DNA of 64,000 bases from Spirodela intermedia (lineage: Eukaryota > Streptophyta > Magnoliopsida > Alismatales > Araceae): contig LR746280.1 in assembly GCA_902729315.2 (NCBI GenBank), positions 912,501 through 976,500 on the forward strand, given 5' to 3'. Under the pieces are notes generated by a model. It ran no database searches, was not told the DNA's origin, and worked only from the letters and a program-made list of their open reading frames with translations. Made by a program: the position numbers and the translations under genes. Of the stretch, positions 13,251 to 23,348 are shown in pieces (position 1 is the stretch's first letter; the number at the start of each line of letters is the position of its first letter).

Positions 13251-15120
13251 GGAGGTAACCCATGTGCATTCTCTAAAAGGTTCTTATTATCTCGCTTGTC
13301 AGTTAAAAGCCTTCTAAAATCTCACCTTTAGTTTTTCTCTAATTGGACTAAGGCATTCCTCATTCTAAGGTAAGTGTGTGTAGCCTTATCACTCTCCTTT
13401 TGAGCTTTAAATAAATAAAAAAAACTAGTATTTAGAATAACATATGAGGCAAGGAAGATTTAGTTCACTCACAAATAGATAAGTATTGGTATGTGACTTA
13501 GGAGTCTCTATTGTTCCACATCTTACCCAATGAAAGACTAATGACAATCATTTGTGCATGATATTGGATGCTTGTTGTTTCTTAAGGAGTCATTATTTTC
13601 ATATCATTGGCCATGCATGGGACATCACTTAACTCTTCTTAGAATAATACAAATAATAATAATAAATTATTCTTCAAAGCAATAAATGAGGCAAGTAATA
13701 TGTTAATCATAAAGAGGGCAAATGTTGATATTAGACCTCGGAATCTACACTACACATCCCACGTAAAGTAAGAATGATGGCCGCTATTTACACACGAGAT
13801 TGAATGTTTGTTGTTGCTTAAGGAGCCACTATTCAAATCACTGTCCAAACATAGGAGATTACTTAACTCTCCTTGAACTTTAGAAAAAAGAAAAAGAAGA
13901 CCAATATTAGAGCAGCAAATAAGGTAAGAATTTAATCATAAAAAAGACAAGTGCTAATATCAAACTTTGGGATTGAAACTCATCCAAATCAAAGCGAAAG
14001 AAAGGCTTCTAGTCCAGATGTGTAGGGAACAACTGCCTTAAAGAGACTAACCCACTTAGGGTCTCAACCTCCTTGTTATATTCTACAAGAACATGCTTCT
14101 TGGATAATCTTGTAGAGTTCTTATAAAGCCTCCTTGTTGGAGACAAAAAAAGGCCCATAAGTCTAAAACCCCCCTCAATAAATGATCTTTAATACATATT
14201 GTAGGACATGACTCATTTGAATAAACATCTAAATCGAAGTCAAGGTATTGTGAGTGAGATGCATAAGGCTCAGATTTCATGGAATTTTTTTTGCAAATAT
14301 AAAACATTTAATATTCCCTAGAACATGTGAAATTAAATACTAAGATAATACTTATCAATGGTAATTTTGATTATGATCCAAGGATAAAAATAAACACTCC
14401 ATATTCCATCAATGTGGGCTAAATTTGCTAACTTTTTTTAGCAACATTCTAATGATTTGAGCAAGTTTTATTTTTTGGCCAAGCAAAAATCTTCATAATC
14501 ATGTAATTAAGGAGGTATTATAGAAGGTATCTAGGAATTGAGAGTGGTAGAAGAAAGAGTGGTAGTAGGCACCTATCACCAATTCAGAACTTCTCTTTGT
14601 GGCTTGACACGAACATGGGACCCACAAATATAGTGTGGATTCTTCTAAGATATAACCATTCTTGCAATCTATTGGCTCTCAAAGGTGACAAAATCAAACA
14701 TGTGCTGATGTTGGGTTGAAATTCTTAGATCAATCACACACTCAAATTGTTTGATGTAGAGAAAAAAATATTAAAAGAACTTATAACCATGGTGCATAAA
14801 TTATGCAAAAAATAGCATTGATTATTAGTTACCTAAAATAGTTGGCCACATCATCCTCATCTAATGAGCTATTAGAAGGAAAGGTAAAATAAATATGCTG
14901 GGAACCAAAAACGTTACTTCCCATCTCATTCTTTGCACTCCCAAGTTGTAGATATTTCAAAGCATCCTCCACCAACATAATTGAATGCTGCCCATGTGGC
15001 TTGAAAATTTGAAAGTTTTAAAATATATATTAATAAAATGTTGAATCTCATAAAATGAAAAAATATAGAGTTAAAAATTATAAACCATCAATTATAAAAT
15101 CGCCATGAGTGCCAACCATA
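13250..15120. other. AT-rich interval without recognisable genes
   Basis: No open frame here resembles a known protein. Two imperfect copies of a block of about 200 bases lie at roughly 13540-13740 and 13795-13970, both with a GCTTGTTGTTTCTTAAGGAG-like clause. It is the interior between the two inverted repeat arms, upstream of the CCCH pseudogene's 3' end. Confidence 0.5.
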
Positions 15121-15164
15121 AAAAATATATTTTTACTATCAAAAGGAAGTGATCCAACCTATTA

Positions 15165-16024
15165 CTTATCTAGAATTTGAATAGTATTCTTCAAACGACC
15201 AAGCAATCTAGTCAAGTTGAAGTCAGGCTTCTCATGCCTCTGGCTCTCAATGAGATACCCATATGCCTGCAGCATCACCATACCTCTCTATGTACGTCGT
15301 AGGTAGTATTGTGATGGAGATGAGATGTCCCCTCTTTGACTTGAGAAGGTCTACGAGCTCAAGCTCCAATTTTTCGAGCGAACCAGATGGGACCACTTGG
15401 TCTTGGCCCCCCAACTCACTAGAATTTGGTGGGGTCAGACCAAGAGTCAACTGATCATGGAGGTAGCAACAGTTGACGCCATGCTTGCAGTAGCCCTTGG
15501 GGTAGTAATGGCAGGCCTTGGGAAACAGCTTGGGTAGACTCGTTGACCTCCTCCTTGATCTAGCCACCAGGTGCCCCTTGGTAGGATCCTCTTAAAAGTA
15601 AGAGCCGTACATGAGCTTACCATAGTAGCCATAATTGTCCTCCCATAGAGGAGCTCCATGAATCATATCCAAATTGGGTAAAGCTTTTTGTGATTCTAGT
15701 GCAATATGTGGTCCTAGTGAGGAGTAGCTGCAACAAGGATTGTTGAATAGGAGAAAAAGGGCTGGCCTGGTGGGTGGGTAGGATGCAAAGTTGAGGTGGA
15801 CTTATGGGGGGGGCATTGATTGGGACAGAGAAGCTGCTAGAGAGGGCGGCCTTGGCCTCATTTATGAGGGGCTGTAGAGCAAGGTCTACCCCAAAGGCCA
15901 GCCTAATCATCTCTTGGTCGCCATAATCCTTCAACATAAGGTACTCAATTATTTGAGGATCCAACTCCGGCTTGATCCTCTGGATTCTGCTCATAATAAT
16001 CTTTGTAACCTTGGAAAGTTTCAT
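15165..16024 (-). pseudogene. CCCH zinc-finger protein pseudogene (AtC3H18/46/53-like)
   Basis: The minus strand starts with a recognisable N-terminal domain (16024 downward, with the motif KDYGDQEMIRLAFG). It continues through a CCCH finger with spacing C-x7-C-x5-C-x3-H at about 15450-15510. It ends in the conserved region after the finger, where LLKSKRGHLIS is followed by YGYLIESQRHEKPDFNLTRL. The whole stretch reads without introns. It is broken at least three times: a frame change near 15690, an in-frame TAA just before the finger (near 15595), and a 2-nt shift near 15275 after the ERYG motif. The family is thought to bind RNA. A processed or transposon-captured copy fits the missing introns, but I could not check the exon structure of the parent gene. 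Confidence 0.8.
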
Positions 16025-16259
16025 CTCACAACCCTTCTCCTTCTGAAATCAGCTGAAAATTTGTACATGCAACAAAAGAGAGAGAGAGAGAGAGGACCAC
16101 CAGCAAAGGTGACAACTCCACCAAGGAAAAACAAAGAACGAGAGGACTCACATAGAAGGACTGCATTCCTCATGAAAATAAGTTGTTGCAAAATTTGCTA
16201 GATAGAGAAAATAAGAGAGAGAGAAAGAAACAACCACAAGAACTAAAAGAGGCAAGAAT

Positions 16260-17650
16260 TACTAATAAGTCTTTATTAGCATGAATTAATAATTAATTAA
16301 TTAATATTTTAAGTCTTAACTCATGATATATAAATTTATATTTATGTTAAATTGTGAAAAGTGATTTTCAATTGATTAATGTGGATTTTTGGCTAATTAT
16401 ATGAATTTATGTGAATTTATGTAAATTTTATAATCATATTTTTGAGATAAATACAGATAAATAAAATAAAATATATAAAAAAGAGAGACTTGTCTAGCCT
16501 AGAAGTGGGTCAGAAGTACAGTCCAGTAGAGTTGTGAGTGGTGAGCTCAAGCAATTAAGAGTTGTTAGGCATGTGTGCATTACTTTCTTTTCACGTCACC
16601 AATGACTAGTTAAATATGGGGGAATGAGTGGTCGTACACATGTGTGTGAGAGAGTTTTTCAACACAAAAAGTTGTATTACTATATATTTGTCTCAAACAT
16701 CAGAAAATAGCTAATGTGGGACTAAATTTGGCCACCGTTCGTCATCACTTGTTTTTAATATTTATATACCTATAATACCCCTAAATGATGAGAAGAAGAT
16801 ATACTTATAGCATCATTAGATAAATGTATTAACGTACTTAGGTCACTCTCTCTCATGTAGATAGACAACCTACCTCATTGATTTTTAAACTTTGTAAAAA
16901 AAATTAGAAATTATCCACGTCATCCATGTCCAATGAGAGCTTTTGAAGTCATAAATATTATACAATAGTCTCCTCGAATGCTCAAGACTCTAACATATTA
17001 CTACCATGATGCCAAAACTTTATTTTATCATTTTTAACTAATTTAAATTTTTTAGACTTCAAAAGAAGATCTAGAGAATGTACTGATTGTTCATATCCAA
17101 AGAGAATCTTTGGGGTCATAAACATTACATAATAATCATCTTGAATGCCTAAAATTCTAATGCTTTATTATGTATTACATGTTTTAAACTAATTTAATCT
17201 TTAGATTAATAAAATGTTACTTTATTTCAAGTTTCAAAACTTATTTTAGTCAATTATATTTTTTTTGACATTTATAGATCTCAATTTTATTAATTAAATC
17301 ATCTATAATCACTAAGTAAACTTTGTTTTTGTATGAATCATATTTCTCAGGTCATCGATGTACTTCACTCTTATTTACTTTTTTTATAATTTTTTAAATA
17401 TAGTTTATATTCATCATTTTGTCTAAAAATCATATAAAATCGTATTATTTGAGAAAATTTCTAAAATGTTACCATATATTATCTTACATCCTTGTAATCA
17501 ACTTCGAATTTTTTTTATTTTTGAAACCTTTTATTAAATTATAATTAATTGATTATTATAAAATATATTTAAAATTTTCAAATTTGATATTTTCTAACTT
17601 TATAAATTTTAAATTTACGTGATTTATTATACAATAATTAATTCATATCA
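16260..17650 (-). repeat. AT-rich dispersed repeat, copy 2 (right arm of inverted pair)
   Basis: This is the reverse-complement counterpart of copy 1 at 11760-13250. The reverse complement of 16660-16760 repeats the TTTAGTCCCACAT clause, and that of 16480-16640 repeats the block around CATGTGTACGACCACTC. An internal imperfect tandem duplication lies at about 16905-17045 and 17050-17200. Two CT microsatellites follow at about 17655 and 17717. Confidence 0.7.
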
Positions 17651-18450
17651 ATTACTCTCTCTCTCTCTCTTTACCACTAATGATAAAAGGTTTACCACTA
17701 ATGATAGTAAGGAAAACTCTCTCTCTCTCTCTCTCTTTACTCTCAACTCAACTTTCAATATTGCCCTTCTCCATTGTCATTTAAAGCAAAACTCAAAACC
17801 CCAGCACCTCCTCTAATTATGATGCGGAAGAAAAAAGGATGAAACTCACATTATGAAAATATTAACAAAAATACAAAAAAGCCACCTACTAGAAGAAAAA
17901 CACATAAACCTTAATTAATCATAGAGAAGAAGCAGAGCACGTAGATGAAAAAAAAATTAAAATAGAAAAACTATCTAAGGGACCAAGAAAGAAAAGAAAA
18001 GCAAGAAAATACCGCAACCTCCAGCAACCTCGACCCCGAAAATCGAGGAAACCGAAGAATACCACGTGAAAACAATTAGAAACCGGTGAAATCAGAGAGA
18101 CCCTCCTCCAGGATAGTCGCGGCCCCCCCTCCATCGGATCTTTGGAGCCACTCCCATGACGACTGCGCGAGAAACCAGAAGGGGGGGTTGGGCGGCTTAT
18201 TTCTCCGCAACGGCCACAACTCCCGGGAGGTCGGCGTGGCTACTGACACGTGGCGGGCCCTCCTTTCTCCAGCGCGGCTGGCGACGTCCGTACAAAATAG
18301 ATGGTCGGGAATAGATATTTGCGTCATTTCCTATTACCCACTTGGGGATTCGGCGGCTGGATGACCGCGTCTATCGGCGCTGCTGGTTCGATCCCCGGCA
18401 CGTGGTCGTACAATGTCTCTTAGAACCGGAAGGCCCGGTTTCCCCGAACT
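17650..18450. other. Spacer, AT-rich then abruptly GC-rich
   Basis: Positions 17.65-18.0 kb are AT-rich with CT microsatellites. From about 18.07 kb the base composition changes sharply to GC-rich. That segment leads into the cystatin fragment and contains overlapping open frames on both strands (for example plus 18086-18364), none recognisable. Confidence 0.5.
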
Positions 18451-18455
18451 GGTGA

Positions 18456-18617
18456 CTCGGGAAAACGGCGGCCCTCGAGGAGATCGGGAATTACGCGGTG
18501 ACGGAGAATAACAAGCGGACAGGAGGAAGCCTAGTGTTCGTCCGCGTGGTCAGCGGCAGGCAGCAGGTGGTGGCGGGGATGAACTTAGTAGGACCCAGCC
18601 TGAACAGTGGCGAGTAA
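18456..18617 (+). pseudogene. Phytocystatin (cysteine-protease inhibitor) fragment
   Basis: An open frame of 53 codons lies between a TGA at 18453 and a TAA at 18615. It contains both plant cystatin hallmarks. The alpha-helix motif reads IGNYAVTENN, against the LARFAV-x-E-H-N pattern. The papain-binding loop QVVAG of the QxVxG type lies within RVVSGRQQVVAG. Cystatins inhibit papain-like proteases in seed protein turnover and defence. There is no upstream ATG in frame and no clear N-terminal GG motif. After QVVAG-MN the sequence departs from the family and stops early, so the C-terminal PW-type loop is missing. This is a fragment, not a working inhibitor as seen. Confidence 0.7.
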
Positions 18618-18619
18618 TG

Positions 18620-20595
18620 ATGGAGAAGAGAGAGTGTGAGAGGAAGGGAGGGGTGAACGGTTCTCGTGCCTGCGAGGTGAGAGAAACAACTGAATATTAT
18701 GTGTGAAACTCAAACAGCTAGAGTACCAGATGACGAAGAATGACGCTAGAACAACCGGCCTCACTCGTGGCTTAAGACGAAGAGAGGGAGAGAGACTCGA
18801 CTATTAGACTCTCCAAGTCTCGATGAACAGAAGCTACACTGACCCGACTGAAACCAAGGGAGAGAGAACACAGTGCTTGGAGAGAGAAAGAAAGAGACTA
18901 TCGTTCGGGAGTAACGACTAGATTCCCTACTTCGACTGATCTGTTGGGAAGAAAACCTAGGCGAGAAACAGGCTATCTCGTCTTCGTCTTCTCGTTCTTG
19001 CACCGTTCTCTGTGTAGATGGCGCTGCTTTTTTGTTCCTAAGTTTCCTTCCTTGCTCCCTCTGTGATCTCACCGTGAGGAGATCGGGGCTTTTGTCCTCC
19101 CCCAACTCTACCCTACGCATTCCAGCTTTCACTGCCCTCCTCCGCCAGAACAGCCGAGGAAGAAATCATCAAGCTGATCTACTATGCCTGAATTATAGTT
19201 ACCGACATCATAAAATACCTGAAATAGCCTTGAAATCGGTGGTGAAATCGTTAACGAAGACTATTATTACATCAAATCTTTATAAATTCCATGCAATCAT
19301 AGTGGGTTCGAGAAAGGAATTTGTTGCTGAAAAGTTATTAAAAAAAAAGGGGAAAATAGATCGTAGGTGGTATGCATGAAATGAACCCCACAGTTTCTTG
19401 CAATGATATTAGCGATGCTCAGCACCCAAAAGTCGGATGTTAGGCAATGGAATCCTTATATTTGTTCTTCCCTTGTACTCTTTACTATTTACCTGGAGAA
19501 TTATGAAGCGAATAATTCGTTCACCTCTTTACGCTCTTGCAACCTTCTTAAAACTAAGAGCAAGGGGTACATTGTTACGATATTTAGTAAAAAAAAAATA
19601 GTTGACAGCCCAAAACATCATGACCCATCATTAACAGGTGAACAGAAAAATTGAGAAAAAATATCACTTTTACTATCTTCTTCATTGTAACACTTATTAG
19701 AGACATTTAACCATACAGAGTTTCTTCATTATCACATCAAATCTAGAATGACAAACCAGCCAAAAGTGTTCAGCAATGGGTCGTCAAAAGCGTGTGATTA
19801 TGAAAAGGAGCTCATTACTTTGGTCATTAACATATTATAATATTCATTTTTTGTATTTTATCATTCACATCCTCTGAATATTTAAGGAAAGTGGAACCCT
19901 TGTGCAGAACTCTACTGCTGACCTTCCATGATGAAAGGATAATTATTCAGGTGGTAGGGGTCAACCACTATGGGCTGTATGAACCAGAAGCCCAGGCAAG
20001 ATTGCTCGATAAGGCAGGATAGAGAATAATGGAAGAGTGTGGGGGAGGGGGGGGAGTTGACTTCCCGTCATTGGTGGCATCTCACTATGGGCTGCATTAT
20101 CAAGAAGTCGACGCAAGATATATTATACTTTAGGGATATATGCAGATGTTGACCAGGCTAGATGATGCAAAAACCACAACAATTATTTGGTGTAGTGCTG
20201 ACCGGCCGCCAGCTTCTACAAAATCAGCATTTAGAGCTCAACATGATTCCCAAGATAGGAAGCGAATCGATGATTCCAGGATGCATTGGCTGCGTTCAGA
20301 AAATGACTTTCCAGACAATATTTTTCATGGTATTTTCAGGGATGACAAAAGCAGGCTCCACCATACTTCATTAAACTTGACATTTATACCTTTATGAGCT
20401 CAAGAAAACAAGAATCTGAGAGCGCTCCAACAACTGCCCCTTTAGAACTATTGATTTCTGAAAAAAAACAACGATGTGTCTAACAGAAAACAGAAGGGCA
20501 CAACCTCCATCCAATCTACACTCTTTAAAATTTTATACAACCCCACAAACTAATGAGGACACACCAGTACCATCCATGAAAAAACAAACGGAGAG
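18620..20595. other. Unassigned interval between cystatin and nucleoporin fragments
   Basis: Contains unrecognised open frames: minus 18761-19132, plus 19032-19379 (115 codons) and plus 20140-20397 (85 codons). Two diverged copies of a short clause that can be read as HYGL lie about 130 bases apart, at about 19970-20010 and 20085-20120. A G-rich run lies at about 20040-20055. Nothing is assigned a function. Confidence 0.4.
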
Positions 20596-20630
20596 ACTAG
20601 GAACATGGGGGGAACACCTGGAGAGAATAC

Positions 20631-20815
20631 CTGGAGAGAATGGAAGGGCGAGATCCCCACGGCGCCGGCGTACCAGTAGCCGGACGGGACGCGACTAAAC
20701 CCACGGGCGAGCGGCTCTCAGCAATAGGCGTCGATGGAGAATCCGGCGCCTCCTTCCCCTGACTGGTGCCCCTCCGATGCGGACAATGGGATTTCTTCGT
20801 CGCAGGTGTGAACAT
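20631..20815 (-). pseudogene. NUP133: NUP133-like nucleoporin, first exon only
   Basis: NUP133 is a scaffold nucleoporin of the Y-complex of the nuclear pore. From an ATG at 20815 the minus strand encodes MFTPATKKS, a Ser/Pro-rich linker with EAPDSPSTP, and the diagnostic RPATGTPAPW followed by a serine/leucine segment, as at the start of plant NUP133. A donor-like GTATTC follows at 20630; an alternative GTGTTC lies 13 bases further on because of a short local duplication. The next NUP133 exons were not found below 20.6 kb, so only leader plus exon 1 seems present. A CT microsatellite precedes it, as in a leader. Recognition rests on memory of the N-terminal motif only. Confidence 0.65.
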
Positions 20816-20904
20816 AGTTCCGCCGCGCGAGCACAGAGTAGGGTTCTTCTCCTCCTCTCTAAACTTGCAGCTATCAGTACTCCCTCGAGCATCAGCCTTC
20901 ACCG

Positions 20905-20942
<38 letters not shown>
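20905..20942. repeat. (CT)n microsatellite in the leader of the NUP133-like exon
   Basis: About 16 CT units on plus (GA on the NUP133-like strand), about 95 bases upstream of the inferred ATG. This matches the GA-rich leader style of the KEA gene. Confidence 0.9.
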
Positions 20943-21229
20943 ACGTAGGGATTTGCAGTAGACTGGGGAGCGAGGGAGACTGAAGACGAATTTGAACTCG
21001 GAGAACGCGCGCGTCATCGACTCGTTCACCGACTCGGCACTCTGCGGGTCATGTTTGGCCCAATACTAAATATGGGACTGGCCCACTAAACAAACTCCAT
21101 CAGAGCTTAATCTCGGTCCATTATTGCCATTTACTTTTCCTATGTAATAATAGAACGGGCCCGGACTGGCCAATCCAAATATATTCCAAAAGCAAGCCTC
21201 AAAATTAAGCCTGAAGATTCCTACTTTAA

Positions 21230-22625
21230 TCTTAATATTTTCTTAATTTAGTGATAATTTTTGTTATTTCAAATTTCTAAAACCTTCTCTATTTAATTAC
21301 AATTTTTTTAGCTTTTATAGATCTTAATTTGATAAATCAAATAATTTGTGATCACTTACAAAAGAAACATTGGGAGGAACTCTATTTCTATGTGATTTGC
21401 ATTCGTTGGGGGCGTTGATGCCATCTTGATGTCCACACTCAAATTTCTCTTTTCTATGAATTTTAAAATATATTTTATCTTCATCATTTAGTTTAAAAAT
21501 TATAAAAAATCTTATTCTTTGTATAAAATTATGAAATATTATCAGATATTATATTATATCCTTAGTTGACTATTTTTTAAATATATATTATTAAATTATA
21601 AATATTTTTTTAAAATATTTTTTTAAAATATTTTTTTAAAATATTTTTTTAAAATATTTTTTTAAAATATTAAAATTAATATTTTTTAGTTTTATAAATT
21701 TTAAATTTATGTGACTTATTATAAAAATATTATATCATGTCAAATTTTGATATTATTGTCGAGGATGCATACTAGATGCGATGAAAAACTTTTTCTTGCT
21801 ACATGGATATGAGAATGAAGTTTCTTAAAATGCATTTTACCTTCATCTAACTCATTTTTGTGGGTGACAATCATTGGAGATCTAAAAGTCATTTTTTCAC
21901 TTAGTCAAGTAATAGTTGCCAAAGACTATTCTTCAATCCTCCTCACTCATTTATAAACTTTGTAAGAAGATTTAGAGATCACTCACATCTTTTTTGTCTA
22001 AAGAGAACTTTTGAAGCCATACACATTACATAATATTCCTCCAAAACATATAATTCTGACGATTATTATCACAAAATTAGAATTTTACCTTTCCTATTTT
22101 AAACTTAATATTTCTCAATTTAGTGATCTTTTTTGTTATTTCAAGTCTCTAAAACCTTCTCTATTCAATTACAAAATTTTTAGCTTTTATAAATCTTAAT
22201 TTGATAAATTAAATTATCTATAATTATTGACGTAAGAATCATTAGGAGGAACTCTATTTTTTGTGTGATTTGCATTCTTTGAGGGCGTTGATGTCACCTT
22301 GATGTCCACACCCAAATTTCTCTTTTGTATGAATTTTAAAATATATTTTACCTTCATCATTTAATTTAAAAATCATAAAAAGTCTTATTCTTTATAAAAA
22401 ATTGTGAAATATTATCAAATATTATATTACATCCTATAGTTGACTAAGAAAATTTCCACTTTTAAAAAAATATTTTATCAAATTATAATTAATTTATTTT
22501 TTCTAAAATATTTTTTTAAATCATAAAATTAATATTTTCTAATTTTATAAATTTTAAATTTACGTGACTTATTATACAAAGATTAGATCATGTCAAATTT
22601 TGGTGCCATTGTCGAGCATGTATTA
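21230..22625 (-). repeat. AT-rich dispersed repeat, copy 3, internally duplicated
   Basis: Two tandem imperfect blocks (about 21290-21770 and 22130-22620) share a clause around GGAGGAACTCTATTT, the phrase GATGTCCACAC, and an end reading TTTATAAATTTTAAATTTA then GTGACTTATTATA. The reverse complement matches the 43.57-43.71 kb start of copy 5. Inside lies a 13-base A/T minisatellite of about six units (21602-21670). Confidence 0.65.
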
Positions 22626-22849
22626 CATAATATTTTGTATTTCTTTATTTTTCTCTAAAAATGCAAAAAAATGATTTAGTTCTTATTTTTATTTTCTTCT
22701 TGTAGAAAAAAAAAGAATAAAGAACAACAAGACAAACACTGAATTAGACTAAAAGAGGAAAACACTTATTTAAAAAAAATCTCAAATTTATATATTTTTA
22801 TGCATGGTAGAAGATCCTTACATCCAAGACTAGAAAATAATTCTACTTT

Positions 22850-23348
22850 TTTCTTGTCCAAGGCTTGTTTTCTTATGTTCTCAAAGGCTTCCACATCTTT
22901 GCTATTAGCCAGGTCATATAACAAGTTTCTTGCTTGATGTATATACCTAGTTCATTTGAGACATGATTCTTCTTTTAGCCAAAGGAAAATTTCAGTTTTT
23001 AGAATTTTTATCTGCTGAATTATTGGTTTTAAAGATGTTTGAAAGGATGTCACTATATCAGATAAATACTTTCTCGTGTGAAATGTTATGTGATTAATTT
23101 TCAATCAAGTATGCATACATGTTGAGTAAATCCTTCCAATTTCAATTTTCTTCATCGTGTATAACATTTATCTGATTGACAAATTAAAGTGAATGCATGG
23201 CAATAAATGTAGAAAATAAGATACACTGAAGGCCGTCTTAAACAAATAGCATGCGGGATTTATTCAATCCTAGAAGTATGTAGGATTTATTCAGTCTTTA
23301 GCTTGATACATGGAATAAGCTGTCTTAATTTTGCAAGCCTTAAAAGCC
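22850..23348. other. 3' flank of RLK-A, shared with RLK-B
   Basis: Aligns with 31120-31616. Homology between the two units begins near 22.85 kb, which marks the right edge of the inserted DNA. On minus, two AATAAA polyadenylation-like hexamers fall at 23259-23264 and 23286-23291. Both are altered in the RLK-B copy. Confidence 0.6.

Noticed and set aside
15263-15454. Plus open frame within the CCCH locus
   Set aside because: Antisense to the zinc-finger pseudogene, no independent motif.
18380-18405. GGTTCGATCCCC, a T-loop-like word suggesting a tRNA
   Set aside because: No A-box or anticodon stem at the expected distance upstream and no acceptor pairing.
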